The notes: generated by a model from the letters alone, not told the origin. A stretch of DNA of 64,000 bases from Nocardioides glacieisoli (GCF_004137245.1 NZ_SDWS01000006.1:1-64000), one strand, 5' to 3'; numbered from the stretch's first letter, positions 16,110 to 26,246 are shown. Numbers and translations are program-made.

Positions 16110-17564
16110 GTGGGCAGAGATCGCGAGAAGCAACCGTTGCTGACACCGTCGCAACGGCACCTCGTCACGCGCTTCGGCTACGGCATCGACGCCACGCTGG
16201 CGAACGACGTACGCCGTGCGGGTGGCGCGCAGGCGTGGTTCGAGAAGCAGCTCACCCGGCCGGGCGCGTTCCCGGACAGCGCCGCCGACGAGGTGCGCCG
16301 GTGGTGGCCCGACCTCGACCGCAAGCCGGCCGACCTGTGGCAGCGGCAGGTCCAGGAGGTCCGCGGCGGCTGGCAGGTGATGGAGGACTACGGCCGCTGG
16401 CTGCTGGTGCGCCGCATCCGTACCCGCCGCCCGGTGCTCGAGAAGATGACCGAGTTCTGGGAGGGCATGCTCCACGTGCCCGTCAGCGGCGACGCCCACT
16501 TCACCTGGCGCGCCGACTACGGCGCGACGATCCGCGAGCACGCGCTCGGCCGCTTCGACCAGATGCTCGTCGAGACCACGACCCACCCGGCGATGCTGAT
16601 CTTCCTGTCGGCGGCCACGTCGACGAAGCGGGCGCCCAACGAGAACCTCGGTCGCGAGCTGCTCGAGCTGCACACCCTCGGCGCGGGCAACTACAGCGAG
16701 GACGACGTCAAGGCCTCGGCCCGGATCCTCACCGGCTGGCACGTGGACCTCTGGGAGACGTGGGCCGCGTCCTACGTCAAGGAGGACCACTTCACCGGGA
16801 CGGTGAAGGTGAAGGGCTTCACGGACAAGAACCGCAAGGGCGACGGTCGCCAGCTGACCAAGGACTACCTGCGCTACCTCGCCCACCACCCGTCCACGGC
16901 GCACCACATCGCCGAACGGCTGGCCACCAAGTTCGTCCGCGACGACCCGCCGTCGTCGCTGGTCGACCGGCTGGCGAAGGTCTACCTGAAGAACGACACC
17001 GAGATCGTGCCGGTGCTCCGCGCGCTGGTCGCGAGCAAGGAGTTCCGCAAGTCCGCGGGCAGGAAGCTGCGCGACCCGAGCGAGGACGTGGTGGCGACCT
17101 ACCGCGCCCTCGGCGTCGAGGTCGGCCGGCCCAGCGGCAGCGACTCCGGTGCGATCGCCATGCTCTGGCAGGCGTCCGGGCTCGGGCTGTCCCCCCACGC
17201 GTGGCCGCGTCCCGACGGCACCCCGGTGCGCGACGACATCTGGGCCTCGCCCTCACGGGCGCTCGGCTCGATGAGCATGCACTGGTCGATGGCCGGCGGC
17301 TGGTGGCCGAGCGTCGACCTCCGCTACCGCAAGCCCGCGGCCTGGGTGCCGGCGAAGAAGCCGATCCGCTTCGCGGACCTCGTCGACGCGGTGAGCCGCG
17401 ACCTGCTGCACCGCCCCGCGTCGAAGCACCTCCTCGAGACCGCCCGCCTGGCCACCGGCTGCAAGGCCAGGGAGAAGATCGATCGCGAGCACGCCCTCTA
17501 CCAGTGGGGCTTCCCGCGGCTGCTGGCCGCTGTCCTCGACTCCCCCGACCACCTGGCGTGCTGA
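16110..17564 (+). CDS. DUF1800 family protein
   Basis: A 484-residue protein of the DUF1800 family, recognisable from HLVTRFGYG at the N-terminus, the central EKMTEFWEGMLHVP, PNENLGRELLELHTLG and YSEDDVKASARILTGW. The biochemical activity of the family is not established. I chose GTG 16110, which has GGGAGG upstream, over GTG 16080. No signal peptide is visible. The next gene starts 1 base after the stop and encodes a Tat-exported DUF1501 partner, a widespread pairing. Confidence 0.9.
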   Translation: MGRDREKQPLLTPSQRHLVTRFGYGIDATLANDVRRAGGAQAWFEKQLTRPGAFPDSAADEVRRWWPDLDRKPADLWQRQVQEVRGGWQVMEDYGRWLLVRRIRTRRPVLEKMTEFWEGMLHVPVSGDAHFTWRADYGATIREHALGRFDQMLVETTTHPAMLIFLSAATSTKRAPNENLGRELLELHTLGAGNYSEDDVKASARILTGWHVDLWETWAASYVKEDHFTGTVKVKGFTDKNRKGDGRQLTKDYLRYLAHHPSTAHHIAERLATKFVRDDPPSSLVDRLAKVYLKNDTEIVPVLRALVASKEFRKSAGRKLRDPSEDVVATYRALGVEVGRPSGSDSGAIAMLWQASGLGLSPHAWPRPDGTPVRDDIWASPSRALGSMSMHWSMAGGWWPSVDLRYRKPAAWVPAKKPIRFADLVDAVSRDLLHRPASKHLLETARLATGCKAREKIDREHALYQWGFPRLLAAVLDSPDHLAC

Positions 17565-17565
17565 C

Positions 17566-18858
17566 ATGACCGACACGACGTCCCGATCCCAGTCCCGCAC
17601 CTGCGGCTGCTCCGACTACGACGAGGCACGCCTCGCCCTCAGCCGCCGCGCCCTCCTCGGCACCGCGCTCGCGGGCGGCGCACTCGCCCTCGGCCCGGGC
17701 CTGACGCGCTCGGGTCCGCAGGCGTACGCCGTCACCGGCCGCACCGCGAACCGGCTGTCCTCCCCGCTGGGCTCGGTCCTGGTGCTGCTGTCGCTGCGCG
17801 GCGCGGCCGACGGACTGTCGCTCGTCGTGCCCCACGGCGACCCGGCCTACTACGCCGCGCGCCCGAGCATCTCCATCCCGCACGCCTCGCTCCTGGCGCC
17901 GGACGCGATGTTCGGCCTGCACCCGGCGCTCGCGCCGCTGGTGCCGATGTGGACCGCCGGGACCCTGGCCGCGGTGCACGCCACCGGCATGCCCACCCCC
18001 AACCGCTCCCACTTCGCGGCGATGGAGGCCATCGAGGACGCGGCCCCCGGCTCCACCGAGCGCAACGGCTGGCTCAACCGCCTGCTCGGTGACCTGCCCG
18101 GCGCCTCGCCGCTGCAGGGCACGGCGATGGGCAACCAGGTGCCGACCTCCCTCTTCGGGGTCAACCCGGCTTTCGTCGTGGACGACGTGGACCGGGCCGA
18201 GGTCGCCGGCACGGACGACGACGGCCGACGGCTGCTCGCGCTCCAGCACGCGTGGAAGGGCAGCGGCCGGATGAACCAGGCGGTCCGCGACGCGATCTCG
18301 GGAGCGCAGGGCTTCGGTGTGGCGCGCGACCTGCCGGCGAGCGAGTCCGCCGCGGCGGCGTACCCCGCCACCGATCTCGGCAAGGCCCTCTCCGACGTCT
18401 CGCGGATCGTGCGCTCGGGAGTCGGCGCCGAGGTCGTCACCGTCGACCAGGGCGACTGGGACATGCACACCGACCTCGGCACCGTCGAGTGGGGAGAGAT
18501 GCGGCGCAACGCCGGCGACCTCGCCGGGTCGATCGCTGCCTTCTTCGCCGACCTCGGCCCGTTCGCCGACCGGGTGACGCTCGTGACGCTCAGCGAGTTC
18601 GGCCGACGGGTCAAGGAGAACGACAACTACGGCACCGACCACGGCTTCGGCAACGTCATGTTCGTCGCCGGCGCCGGGGTGAGGGGCGGTCGCTACTACG
18701 GCTCCTGGCCCGGCCTGACGGACTCGCTGGACGCCGACCTGCTGGTCACCACCGACTACCGCAGCGTCCTGAGCGAGATCGTCACCCGCCGCTTCGGGGT
18801 CTCGACCGCCCAGGTCTTCCCGGGCTTCGCGCCGACGCCCGTCGGGGTCATGGCCTGA
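17566..18858 (+). CDS. DUF1501 family protein with Tat signal
   Basis: A 430-residue secreted protein. The N-terminus carries a twin-arginine signal (SRRALLGTALAGGALAL near 27-43). Sulfatase/alkaline-phosphatase-like features of DUF1501 follow: GAADGLSLVVPHGD near 85, a long helical middle, DQGDWDMHTDLG near 300 and LSEFGRRVKENDNYGTDHGFGN near 345. The metal-binding His/Asp residues of the last two motifs are present. It is translationally coupled to the DUF1800 gene. The substrate is unknown. Confidence 0.92.
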   Translation: MTDTTSRSQSRTCGCSDYDEARLALSRRALLGTALAGGALALGPGLTRSGPQAYAVTGRTANRLSSPLGSVLVLLSLRGAADGLSLVVPHGDPAYYAARPSISIPHASLLAPDAMFGLHPALAPLVPMWTAGTLAAVHATGMPTPNRSHFAAMEAIEDAAPGSTERNGWLNRLLGDLPGASPLQGTAMGNQVPTSLFGVNPAFVVDDVDRAEVAGTDDDGRRLLALQHAWKGSGRMNQAVRDAISGAQGFGVARDLPASESAAAAYPATDLGKALSDVSRIVRSGVGAEVVTVDQGDWDMHTDLGTVEWGEMRRNAGDLAGSIAAFFADLGPFADRVTLVTLSEFGRRVKENDNYGTDHGFGNVMFVAGAGVRGGRYYGSWPGLTDSLDADLLVTTDYRSVLSEIVTRRFGVSTAQVFPGFAPTPVGVMA

Positions 18859-18862
18859 GCCG

Positions 18863-20065
18863 TCACGCCACCTGCACCGGGTGGCGTACGACGGCGTCGA
18901 AGAAGTAGCCCTGGGTGTTGTACGCCGCCTCGAACGGCTGCGTCCGACCCTGGTCGTCCGTCGCCCGGGCGAGCAGCTCGTGCCGACCCGGTCGCGGGTT
19001 GCCCCACCGCACGGACCACTGCGTCCAGCCCTGGTCCTCGCGACCGCGCCGGTCGAGGACGGCGGGCCGCCACGACTCGCCACCGTCGAGGCTGACGGAG
19101 ACCTTGGAGATCTGGCCGGCACCGCTCCACGAGCGGCCGGTGAGGGTGACCGGTCGGGCCGGCAGCACCTGGTCCCTGGCGAGCTCCCACGCGGAGCGCA
19201 CCGGGTTGACGGTCAACGGCGGGGAGTCGGCGGGCCACTGCGATCCGGTCATCCGGTAGAAGGTCGTGTTCCACGGCGAGTAGAGCTGCGTCGTCGAGAC
19301 CTCGAGCGAGCCGAGCCACTTGATGCTGGCGATGCCGACCCAGCCCGGCAGGACGAGCCGCAGCGGGTAGCCGTGGTCGGGCAGCAGGTCCTCGCCGTTC
19401 ATCCCCCACGCCAGCAGTGCGTCGTCGAGCGCCTTCTCGACGGAGAACGGCCGCCGCACGCGGCCGTAGTCGGTCCCACCGGAGACGAAGGGGTCGTCGA
19501 GCCCGCTGGCCTGGATCGACACCGCGTCGGGGGAGATCCCCACCGCCGCCAGCACGTCGCGCAGGCGTACGCCGCTCCACCGCACCGTGCCGACCGCGCC
19601 GAGGGTCCACGCCGTGCCGGACACCGACTGCCCCTGCTGCGTCGTGAAGAGGCTGCGGCCGTTGCCGGTGCACTCCACGACCGCGGTCAGGTCGTGGTGC
19701 GGCAGGCGCTGCAGGTCGGCGAAGGACAGCGTGAGTGCCTCGGCCTCGGTGCGCGACGTGGAGAGACCGTCGCCGTACACCTTCAGTGCGTAGGTGGACC
19801 GGTCGTTCTTCGGCGTCTTCGAGTGGTTGCGCACGAAGAGCCGCGACTGCGGCGTGAGGTAGGCCTTCGGGTCGACCGAGCTCCACAGCATCTCGGCGTT
19901 GGTGCCGAAGTCCTTGTACAACGTCGTGGGCGTCGACTTGAGGATCGCCGGGTAGGCGCCGGCGGCAGGTGCGGCGCGCCAGAGCGAGGCCGGAGCGAGG
20001 GCGGCGCCACCGACGACGGCAGCGGAGGCGAGGAAGCCACGACGGGTGGGCGCATACGTTGTCAT
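18863..20065 (-). CDS. Tat-exported sulfite oxidase-family molybdoenzyme
   Basis: A 400-residue periplasmic/extracellular oxidoreductase. A Tat signal (PTRRGFLASAAVVGGAAL) is followed by the molybdopterin domain, with the likely molybdenum-ligand Cys in VVECTGNGRSLF near 130, and a C-terminal Mo-co dimerisation domain (ISKVSVSLDGGESWRPAV). No haem domain or adjacent cytochrome gene is present, so the electron acceptor is unknown. It converges on the DUF1501 gene with a 4-base gap. The family oxidises sulfite or related sulfur and S-oxide compounds; the substrate here is not shown. Confidence 0.9.
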   Translation of the reverse strand: MTTYAPTRRGFLASAAVVGGAALAPASLWRAAPAAGAYPAILKSTPTTLYKDFGTNAEMLWSSVDPKAYLTPQSRLFVRNHSKTPKNDRSTYALKVYGDGLSTSRTEAEALTLSFADLQRLPHHDLTAVVECTGNGRSLFTTQQGQSVSGTAWTLGAVGTVRWSGVRLRDVLAAVGISPDAVSIQASGLDDPFVSGGTDYGRVRRPFSVEKALDDALLAWGMNGEDLLPDHGYPLRLVLPGWVGIASIKWLGSLEVSTTQLYSPWNTTFYRMTGSQWPADSPPLTVNPVRSAWELARDQVLPARPVTLTGRSWSGAGQISKVSVSLDGGESWRPAVLDRRGREDQGWTQWSVRWGNPRPGRHELLARATDDQGRTQPFEAAYNTQGYFFDAVVRHPVQVA

Positions 20066-20131
20066 GCGACGACCTTATATGAGCAAGTCGACTGCTTCAC
20101 TACACAACGCGTCGGGTGCCATGCTCGATGC

Positions 20132-20884
20132 ATGACCGACGACCGTCCCGCTCCCCCGTCCTTCGAGCCCCTTCCCGAGGACTGGGAGACCGCGCTCTTC
20201 GTGGTCGCCCACCCCGACGACATCGAGTACGGCGGTGCCGCCGCCGTCGCCCGCTGGACCGGCCAGGGCAAGCGCATCGTCTACTGCATGGTGACGAGCG
20301 GCGAGGCAGGCATCGACGGCGTGCACCCCGCCGAGAGCGGCTCGCTGCGCGAGGGCGAGGAGATCGCGTCCGCCCGCGTGGTGGGGGTCGACGAGGTCGA
20401 GTTCCTGCGGCTCCCCGACGGCGTCCTGGAGTACGGCGTCGAGCTGCGGCGCGCGATCGCCGCGGTCGTGCGCAAGCACCGCCCGGACATCGCGATGACC
20501 ATCAACTTCCGCGAGACCTTCGGCGGCACCAACCTCAACCAGGCCGACCACATCGCCGTGGGTCGGGCGCTGCTGGACGCCGTACGCGACGCGGGCAACC
20601 GGTGGATCTTCCCCGAGCAGCTCACCGACGGCCTCGAGCCGTGGGGCGGCGTACGCGCCGTCTGGTCGGGCAGCTCGCCGCAGGCGACGCACGCCGTCGA
20701 CGTCACCGAGACGTTCCAGGCGGGCGTGGCCTCGCTGAAGGAGCACAAGGCCTACATCGACGGGCTCGGGTGGGAGGGCTGGGACCCCGAGGAGTTCCTC
20801 GACGGCATCCTCCGCGGCGGCGGCCAGGGGCTCGGCGTCACCCACGCGGCGACGTTCGAGATGTTCCCGCTCGGCTGGGGCTGA
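20132..20884 (+). CDS. PIG-L family deacetylase
   Basis: A 250-residue zinc-dependent de-N-acetylase of the LmbE/MshB type. The family motif AHPDDIEYGGAA is near residue 25 and a downstream zinc histidine lies in NQADHIAVG near 145. Members deacetylate N-acetylglucosamine conjugates such as mycothiol intermediates. No mycothiol genes surround it, so the substrate is not assigned. The start at MTDDRPA gives the normal length; the open reading frame extends far upstream through the antisense of the molybdoenzyme and is not real there. Confidence 0.88.
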   Translation: MTDDRPAPPSFEPLPEDWETALFVVAHPDDIEYGGAAAVARWTGQGKRIVYCMVTSGEAGIDGVHPAESGSLREGEEIASARVVGVDEVEFLRLPDGVLEYGVELRRAIAAVVRKHRPDIAMTINFRETFGGTNLNQADHIAVGRALLDAVRDAGNRWIFPEQLTDGLEPWGGVRAVWSGSSPQATHAVDVTETFQAGVASLKEHKAYIDGLGWEGWDPEEFLDGILRGGGQGLGVTHAATFEMFPLGWG

Positions 20885-20920
20885 GTCGGGGCGGCCGACT
20901 CAGCCCCGGGGCTGAGCAGG

Positions 20921-21730
20921 TCAGCGACCGCGGCGCAGCCGTCGCGGCTTCTTCTCGGTGGGCTCCACGTAGCGGAAGCGCGCCCCGACGAGCGGTGCGG
21001 GAGCCGGCGTCGCCGGTGGGGGCGGCGGTGCCTCCTCGACCGCCTCCGGCTCGTCGGGGTCGAACTCCGTCGCAACGGTGGAGAGGTCGTGGTCGGCGAG
21101 GATCGCCCGGATCTCGTCGATCATCGCGATGAGCTCGTCGTCCTCCGCCGATGAGACCGACGCGACCAGCGCGTGACGGCCGAGGGCGACCCCGACCAGT
21201 GCGCCCTCCTCGAACCGGAGTCGGACGAACCCGGTGGCGTGCTGGTCCTGGAGCGATCGCAGGATCGCCAGCATGCGGGTGCCGGCCTCGGCCAGGTGGT
21301 GGAGGTCCTGCCGCTCGCCCACCGCGCCGATGACCCGGGAGCTCGCGGTGATGATCGAGCACCACTCGACACCGTCGACGCGGGACAGCCGCGTCAGGCA
21401 GTGCGAGACGGCGGCGGACGTGTCGACCGCTCCCACGACGGTGAAGGTCGGCACCGTGCGCCCGACGAGCGGCATCACGACCGCCCGGAAGGTGCCCTCG
21501 CCGGCGGGGGTCCAGGTCACCGCGACGATGAGGTGCTCGGTGCCGAAGGCCTCCATGACCCGGAGGTCACCGGCGTCGACCAGCTCGCCCATACGCCGGG
21601 CCAGCCGGCCCGTGTAGGGCAGCGCCGCCGCCAGTGCGCCGGAGAGCCCGTCGTCGCCGACGACCGAGCCGTCGGGGCGGACCAGGAACTGGCCCGCGGC
21701 GGGTGTCTCGCTGGAGGGGTTGGCGGTCAT
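20921..21730 (-). CDS. Conserved hypothetical protein with Pro/Glu-rich C-terminus
   Basis: A protein of about 269 residues I do not recognise. The first 200 residues look globular, with two similar halves (ALVGRTVPTFTVVGAVD... and GALVGVALGRHALVASVSS) reminiscent of roadblock-like or SCP-type folds. The last 60 are low-complexity (EEAPPPPPATPAPAP) and end in a basic tail KKPRRLRRGR. No signal peptide or membrane helix. The ATG at 21730 is preferred over an upstream ATG giving 16 extra residues. It stands alone between convergent and tandem genes. Confidence 0.65.
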   Translation of the reverse strand: MTANPSSETPAAGQFLVRPDGSVVGDDGLSGALAAALPYTGRLARRMGELVDAGDLRVMEAFGTEHLIVAVTWTPAGEGTFRAVVMPLVGRTVPTFTVVGAVDTSAAVSHCLTRLSRVDGVEWCSIITASSRVIGAVGERQDLHHLAEAGTRMLAILRSLQDQHATGFVRLRFEEGALVGVALGRHALVASVSSAEDDELIAMIDEIRAILADHDLSTVATEFDPDEPEAVEEAPPPPPATPAPAPLVGARFRYVEPTEKKPRRLRRGR

Positions 21731-21824
21731 GCCGCCAGCCTGACGCAGCGCAGGCGCGCCCACGGCCGTGTAACCCACAGTTCACGTGGCGCGCGGAAGC
21801 GTTACGTCACCGCAATGACGCCCC

Positions 21825-22607
21825 TCACGGGACGAGGTGCTCGCTCTCGCGGATGTCGGTGATCGCCATGTGGCCCGGGGCATGGCCGATGGCCAGTGCC
21901 GGACGGGACTGCATGACCGCTGCCTGCGGGGTGACGCCGCAGGCCCAGAAGACCGGCACCTCTCCCGGCCGCACCTCCACCGGGTCCCCGAAGTCGGGGG
22001 TGTCGAGGTCGGTGATGCCGAGGTCGGCCGGTGAGCCGATGTGGACCGGCGCCCCGTGGACGGCGGGGTAGCGCGAGGTCACCCGGACCGCCGTGGCCAC
22101 CTGCGATGCGGGCATCGGACGCATCGACACGACCATCGGGCCCGACAGCGAGCCGGCCGGGCGACAGGCGATGGAGGTGCGGTACATCGGGACGTTGCCG
22201 CCCTGCTCCAGGTGGCGCACGGGCACTCCGGCCTCGAGCAGCGCGTCCTCGAACGTGAAGCTGCACCCGATGAGGAACGCCACCATGTCGTCTCGCCAGT
22301 GCCCCGTCACGTCGTCGACCTCGGCGACCAGCTCGCCGTGCTCGTAGATGCGGTAGGCAGGGAGGTCGGTGCGCAGGTCGCCCGCGAACCGCTGGCTGCT
22401 CACCTCGCCGGGCTCGGTCACGTCGAGGATCGGGCACGGCGCGGGGTTGCGCTGCGCGAACAGCAGGAAGTCGTACGCCAGGTCGCGCGGGACGGCCAGC
22501 AGGTTGGCCTGGGTCCAGCCTGCGCACCAGCCGGACGTCGGCACGCGCAGGCCGGCCCGGAACCTCTCGCGGGCCTCGGTGGGCGTGAGGGTGGCGACGT
22601 CATTCAT
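21825..22607 (-). CDS. DUF1445 putative hydro-lyase (YcsI-like)
   Basis: A 260-residue cytoplasmic protein of the UPF0317/DUF1445 family (related to D-glutamate cyclase), with [28 protein letters not shown] near 120, [18 protein letters not shown] and [13 protein letters not shown] with AGGAG upstream. It is the last gene of the pyroglutamate operon and overlaps pxpC by 8 bases. In Bacillus subtilis the homologue ycsI sits in the same operon, so a role linked to 5-oxoproline/glutamate conversion is inferred. Confidence 0.88.
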   Translation of the reverse strand: MNDVATLTPTEARERFRAGLRVPTSGWCAGWTQANLLAVPRDLAYDFLLFAQRNPAPCPILDVTEPGEVSSQRFAGDLRTDLPAYRIYEHGELVAEVDDVTGHWRDDMVAFLIGCSFTFEDALLEAGVPVRHLEQGGNVPMYRTSIACRPAGSLSGPMVVSMRPMPASQVATAVRVTSRYPAVHGAPVHIGSPADLGITDLDTPDFGDPVEVRPGEVPVFWACGVTPQAAVMQSRPALAIGHAPGHMAITDIRESEHLVP

Positions 22608-23508
22608 CGGGTGCTCCTGGGGTGGGGACGGGGTCGGGCGTAGGGGACGGGACGCGGCGGAAGAGGATGCGCTGACCCGGTCGGACCTGCGCGGCGAGGG
22701 GTACGTCGGCAGCGACGACCACCGCGATGACGGGGTATCCACCGGTGACCGGGTGGTCGGCGAGGAACAGGGTCGGCTGGCCAGACGGCGGCACCTGGAG
22801 GGCCCCGCAGACCATTCCCTCGCTCGGGAGCTCATCGTCGCGCGCCCGCTCGAGGGGCGGTCCGGACAGGCGCATCCCGACCCGGTTGCTGTCGGCGGTG
22901 ACCTCGTAGGCGTCGGAGAGCAGGGCCGCCCGCCCGGCGGGCGTGAACCAGTCGGCCCGGGGACCGTCGACGACGCGCAGGGTGACGTCGCCTCCCTCGG
23001 GCGGCTGCACGGGCACCACGTCGACGCACGGGTACGTCGTCGCGGCGCGGCCGACCGGCAGCCGGTCACCGGCGGCGAGTGGCTCGGGTCCGACCCCGGA
23101 CAGGACGTCCGTGGAGCGTGAGCCCAGCACGGGCGGGACCTCGATCCCCCCACGTGCCGCCAGGTAGCTGCGCAGCCCGGTGCTCGGCGGCCCCAGGCGC
23201 AGGGTCGCGCCGTCGGGCACCCACACCACGCCGTACGGGCCGTGGACACGACTGTCGACGGTGAGGGGGCAGGGCGCTCCGGTGAGCGTGACCGCCATGC
23301 CACCGTGCGCGACCACCTCGAGGCCGCCGAACGTCACCTCGATCGCGGCCGCGGACTCGGCGTTGCCGAGCAGGCGGTTGGCCAGTCGCAGGGCGGGCAC
23401 GTCCGCAGCCCCCGCATGGCCGACACCGAGGGCTCCGAGGCCGTGACGGCCCAGGTCCTGCACGGTGCTCAGCGGGCCGGGGGTCACCACCTCCAGTGCG
23501 GTGTCCAT
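22600..23508 (-). CDS. pxpC: 5-oxoprolinase subunit C (biotin-dependent carboxyltransferase family)
   Basis: A 302-residue AHS2/KipA-type subunit of the ATP-dependent 5-oxoprolinase PxpABC, which opens pyroglutamate to glutamate. Characteristic segments are [15 protein letters not shown] at residue 10, [17 protein letters not shown] near 50, [20 protein letters not shown] near 115, and [14 protein letters not shown], plus [16 protein letters not shown] in the C-terminal third. It overlaps pxpB by 1 base and the hydro-lyase gene by 8. Confidence 0.92.
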   Translation of the reverse strand: MDTALEVVTPGPLSTVQDLGRHGLGALGVGHAGAADVPALRLANRLLGNAESAAAIEVTFGGLEVVAHGGMAVTLTGAPCPLTVDSRVHGPYGVVWVPDGATLRLGPPSTGLRSYLAARGGIEVPPVLGSRSTDVLSGVGPEPLAAGDRLPVGRAATTYPCVDVVPVQPPEGGDVTLRVVDGPRADWFTPAGRAALLSDAYEVTADSNRVGMRLSGPPLERARDDELPSEGMVCGALQVPPSGQPTLFLADHPVTGGYPVIAVVVAADVPLAAQVRPGQRILFRRVPSPTPDPVPTPGAPDE

Positions 23509-24116
23509 CAGGCCTCCACGAACTGGACCCGGAGGCCCGGCACGAGGAGGGCCGGCGGGTCGCGCTCGAGGTCCCAGGGCTGCACGGAGGTGTGGCCGAT
23601 CAGCTGCCACCCGCCGGGCGACTCGCGGGGATAGACCCCCGTGAACTCACCGGCCAGCGCGATGGACCGGGCGGGCACCCTGGTGCGCGGGTTGTCACGC
23701 CGGGGCACCGTCAACCGGTCGTCGGCCCCCACCAGGTAGCCGAAGCCGGGAGCGAAGCCGCAGAACGCCACCGTCCACTCCTGGGCGGTGTGGGCCTCGA
23801 CGACGCCCCGCTCCCCCAGCCCGGTCAGCCGCCCGACCTCGGCGAGGTCCTCGCCGTCGTAGGTCACCGGGACCTCGAGGCGACCGGCATCGGGACGGTG
23901 CCCCGACCGCGGCTCGACGGCGCGCACGGCCCGGGCGACCCGGGCCGCATCGGTCCGTGCGGGGTCGATCCGCAGGAGCAGTGTGCGCGCGGCCGGCACG
24001 AGGTCGACGACGCCGTCGGGCGGGTCGTCGACCAGCTCGGCATAGAGCGCCAGCACGGCGTCCAGGTCGTCGAGCTCCACCAGGAGTCCGGACCCGCCGC
24101 ACGGGAGCAGCCTCAC
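23508..24116 (-). CDS. pxpB: 5-oxoprolinase subunit B
   Basis: A 202-residue AHS1/KipI-type subunit forming the PxpBC complex. Recognised by [17 protein letters not shown] near 110, [13 protein letters not shown] near 140, [19 protein letters not shown], and GGWQLIGHT near 180. GTG start overlapping the pxpA stop by 4 bases (GTGA). In B. subtilis the KipI homologue also inhibits the sporulation kinase KinA; that is not implied here. Confidence 0.93.
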   Translation of the reverse strand: MRLLPCGGSGLLVELDDLDAVLALYAELVDDPPDGVVDLVPAARTLLLRIDPARTDAARVARAVRAVEPRSGHRPDAGRLEVPVTYDGEDLAEVGRLTGLGERGVVEAHTAQEWTVAFCGFAPGFGYLVGADDRLTVPRRDNPRTRVPARSIALAGEFTGVYPRESPGGWQLIGHTSVQPWDLERDPPALLVPGLRVQFVEA

Positions 24117-24892
24117 CCCGCCTCACCACCGACGAAGGGCAGCACCCGCACGCCCGCCTCCTCGAGCCCGCGGCGTACGGCCGTGGCCATCGCCACCGCC
24201 CCGGGACTGTCACCGTGCACGCACACGGAGGCGGCGCGCACCGCGACCAGGGAACCGTCGGCAGCGACCACCTCGTCACGGGTGGCGATCCGGACCGTGC
24301 GCCCTGCCACGTCGTCGGGGTCGTGCAGCACCGCGTCCGGCTCGCGCCGCAACACCAGGGTGCCCTCGGGCGTGTACGCGCGGTCGGCGAACGCCTCGGG
24401 CACGGGGGTCAGGCCGGCCCCCTCGGCCACCGCGAGCCACACGGAGCCGGGCAGGCCCAGGACCGGCAGCGTCGGGTCGTAGCGGCGTACGGCCTCGGCG
24501 ACCGCCTCGGCCTGCGCCTCGTGGTGGACGATCGCGTTGTAGAGCGCCCCGTGCGGCTTGACGTAGCGGACCTGCGTGCCCGCGACCCGGGCGAAGGCCT
24601 CCAGCGCGCCGAGCTGGTAGAGCACGTCGTTGGTCAGGTCGTGGGGCTCGACGTCGATGAAGCGGCGGCCGAAGCCCGCGAGGTCGCGGTAGCCCACCTG
24701 CGCGCCTATCACGACACCGCGCTCGGCGGCCCGGGCGCACGTCCGTCGCAGCACGGTCGGGTCGCCGGCGTGGAAGCCGCACGCCACGTTGGCGCTGGTG
24801 ATCACCTCGAGCAGGGCGTCGTCGTCACCGAGGGTCCAGCTGCCGAACGACTCCCCCAGGTCGGCGTTGAGGTCGATCCGCGGCCCCGTCAC
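24113..24892 (-). CDS. pxpA: 5-oxoprolinase subunit A (LamB/YcsF family)
   Basis: A 259-residue catalytic partner of the PxpABC oxoprolinase. Family hallmarks are [12 protein letters not shown] at the N-terminus, [14 protein letters not shown] near 35, [25 protein letters not shown] near 108 and [11 protein letters not shown] near 225. The GTG start overlaps the transporter stop (GTGA), giving the right YcsF length; an open frame extends upstream through the transporter but in another reading frame. Confidence 0.94.
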   Translation of the reverse strand: MTGPRIDLNADLGESFGSWTLGDDDALLEVITSANVACGFHAGDPTVLRRTCARAAERGVVIGAQVGYRDLAGFGRRFIDVEPHDLTNDVLYQLGALEAFARVAGTQVRYVKPHGALYNAIVHHEAQAEAVAEAVRRYDPTLPVLGLPGSVWLAVAEGAGLTPVPEAFADRAYTPEGTLVLRREPDAVLHDPDDVAGRTVRIATRDEVVAADGSLVAVRAASVCVHGDSPGAVAMATAVRRGLEEAGVRVLPFVGGEAG

Positions 24893-26187
24893 AGCAGGTC
24901 CGCGATGCCGCCGAGCGAGTTCCACCCGAGGTAGACCGTGAGGACCCACACGAGCGCTCCGACCGCGAGCAGCCACTTCGGGTAGTGGTAGCCGCGGAGC
25001 AGGTCGATCCGCCGGGCGGCCACCCAGAGGATGATCGCGAAGCCCACGGGGAGGATGAGCCCGTTGAGCGCGCCGGCGAGGACGAGCAGCGTGACGGGCG
25101 CCTTGCCCAGCGCGAGGTAGATCGCTCCCGAGATGACGATGAAGCCGACGGTCACCAGGTTGCGATGCGCCTCGAGCCGACGTGAGAAGCCCGCCAGGAA
25201 GGACACCGAGGTGTACGACGCCCCGATCACCGAGGTGATGCTCGCGGCCCAGAGGATGATGCCGAAGACCCGCACGCCGACGTCGCCGAGTGCCGCCTGG
25301 AAGGCCGAGGCCGGCGGGTTGTCGACGGCGAGGGTCACGCCACCGGCCACCACGCCGAGCACGGCGAGGAACAGCAGCGTGCGCATCACCCCGGTCACCA
25401 GGATGCCGGTCACCGAGCCGCGCGTGATGTCGCGGACGTGCTCGGGACCGGTGATGCCGGAGTCGACCAGCCGGTGGGCGCCGGCGTAGGTGATGTAGCC
25501 GCCGACGGTGCCACCGATCAGTGTCGTGATGATCAGGAAGTCGACGTCGTCGGGCAGCACGGTCTGGCGCAGCGCCTCGCCGACCGGCGGGCCGGAGACG
25601 ACGGCGGCGTAGAGCACCATCGCGATCATCACGACGCCGAGCACCACCACGATCCGGTCCATCGCGACGCCGGCCCGCTTGCTGAGGAAGATCGCGATCG
25701 CGATCAGCGCCGAGATCGCACCGCCGATCTTGACGTCGAGCCCGAACATCGCGTTGGTGCCCAGCGCGGTGCCGCCGATGTTGCCGATGTTGAACACGAG
25801 CCCGCCGAGGACGACGAGGGCTGCGAGGAAGTAGCCGGCGCCGGGCAGGACCGTGTTGGCCAGCTCCTGGGCCCGCATGCCCGAGACGCCGATGACGCGC
25901 CACACGTTGAGCTGGACGGCGATGTCGACGAGGATCGACACGAGGATCGCGAAGGCGAAGGCCGCGCCGAGCTCCGCGGTGAACACGGTGGTCTGGGTGA
26001 TGAAGCCGGGTCCGATGGCGCTGGTGGCCATCAGGAACATCGCGCCGAGCAACGCGCCCCGCGCTGCGCCCGCCTTCGCGATGACGTCGTGCTTCGCCGT
26101 CCCGGTGTCGGTCTGCCTGGTCTCGTCGGTCATGTCGCGCCCATCTGTGTCGGTCCCGAGTGGTCCGTCGGAAGTGGTCCCCGTCAC
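24889..26187 (-). CDS. NRAMP-family transporter of the pyroglutamate operon
   Basis: An integral membrane protein of about 432 residues with about 11 hydrophobic helices (for example [58 protein letters not shown]). It begins its family region with [19 protein letters not shown]. It belongs to the NRAMP superfamily but to the YcsG-like branch; the metal-binding DPGN of true NRAMP metal transporters is replaced by SAIGPG. Its fixed position before pxpABC suggests uptake of 5-oxoproline or a related acid rather than metal. The start is GTG 26187 or ATG 26133. Confidence 0.88.
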   Translation of the reverse strand: MTGTTSDGPLGTDTDGRDMTDETRQTDTGTAKHDVIAKAGAARGALLGAMFLMATSAIGPGFITQTTVFTAELGAAFAFAILVSILVDIAVQLNVWRVIGVSGMRAQELANTVLPGAGYFLAALVVLGGLVFNIGNIGGTALGTNAMFGLDVKIGGAISALIAIAIFLSKRAGVAMDRIVVVLGVVMIAMVLYAAVVSGPPVGEALRQTVLPDDVDFLIITTLIGGTVGGYITYAGAHRLVDSGITGPEHVRDITRGSVTGILVTGVMRTLLFLAVLGVVAGGVTLAVDNPPASAFQAALGDVGVRVFGIILWAASITSVIGASYTSVSFLAGFSRRLEAHRNLVTVGFIVISGAIYLALGKAPVTLLVLAGALNGLILPVGFAIILWVAARRIDLLRGYHYPKWLLAVGALVWVLTVYLGWNSLGGIADLL

Positions 26188-26198
26188 ACCACTCTGAA

Positions 26199-26215
26199 GG
26201 ATTGTTCAACAATCC
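26199..26215. promoter_or_regulatory. GntR operator between the divergent regulator and pxp operon
   Basis: GGATTGTT-C-AACAATCC is a perfect 17-base palindrome, AT-rich in a GC-rich setting. It lies 12 bases from the transporter start and 32 from the regulator start. Its size and symmetry fit FadR/GntR-family operators. It can control both promoters. Confidence 0.8.
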
Positions 26216-26246
26216 GTCAATACCCCCGACCCGATACCCTGCACGC

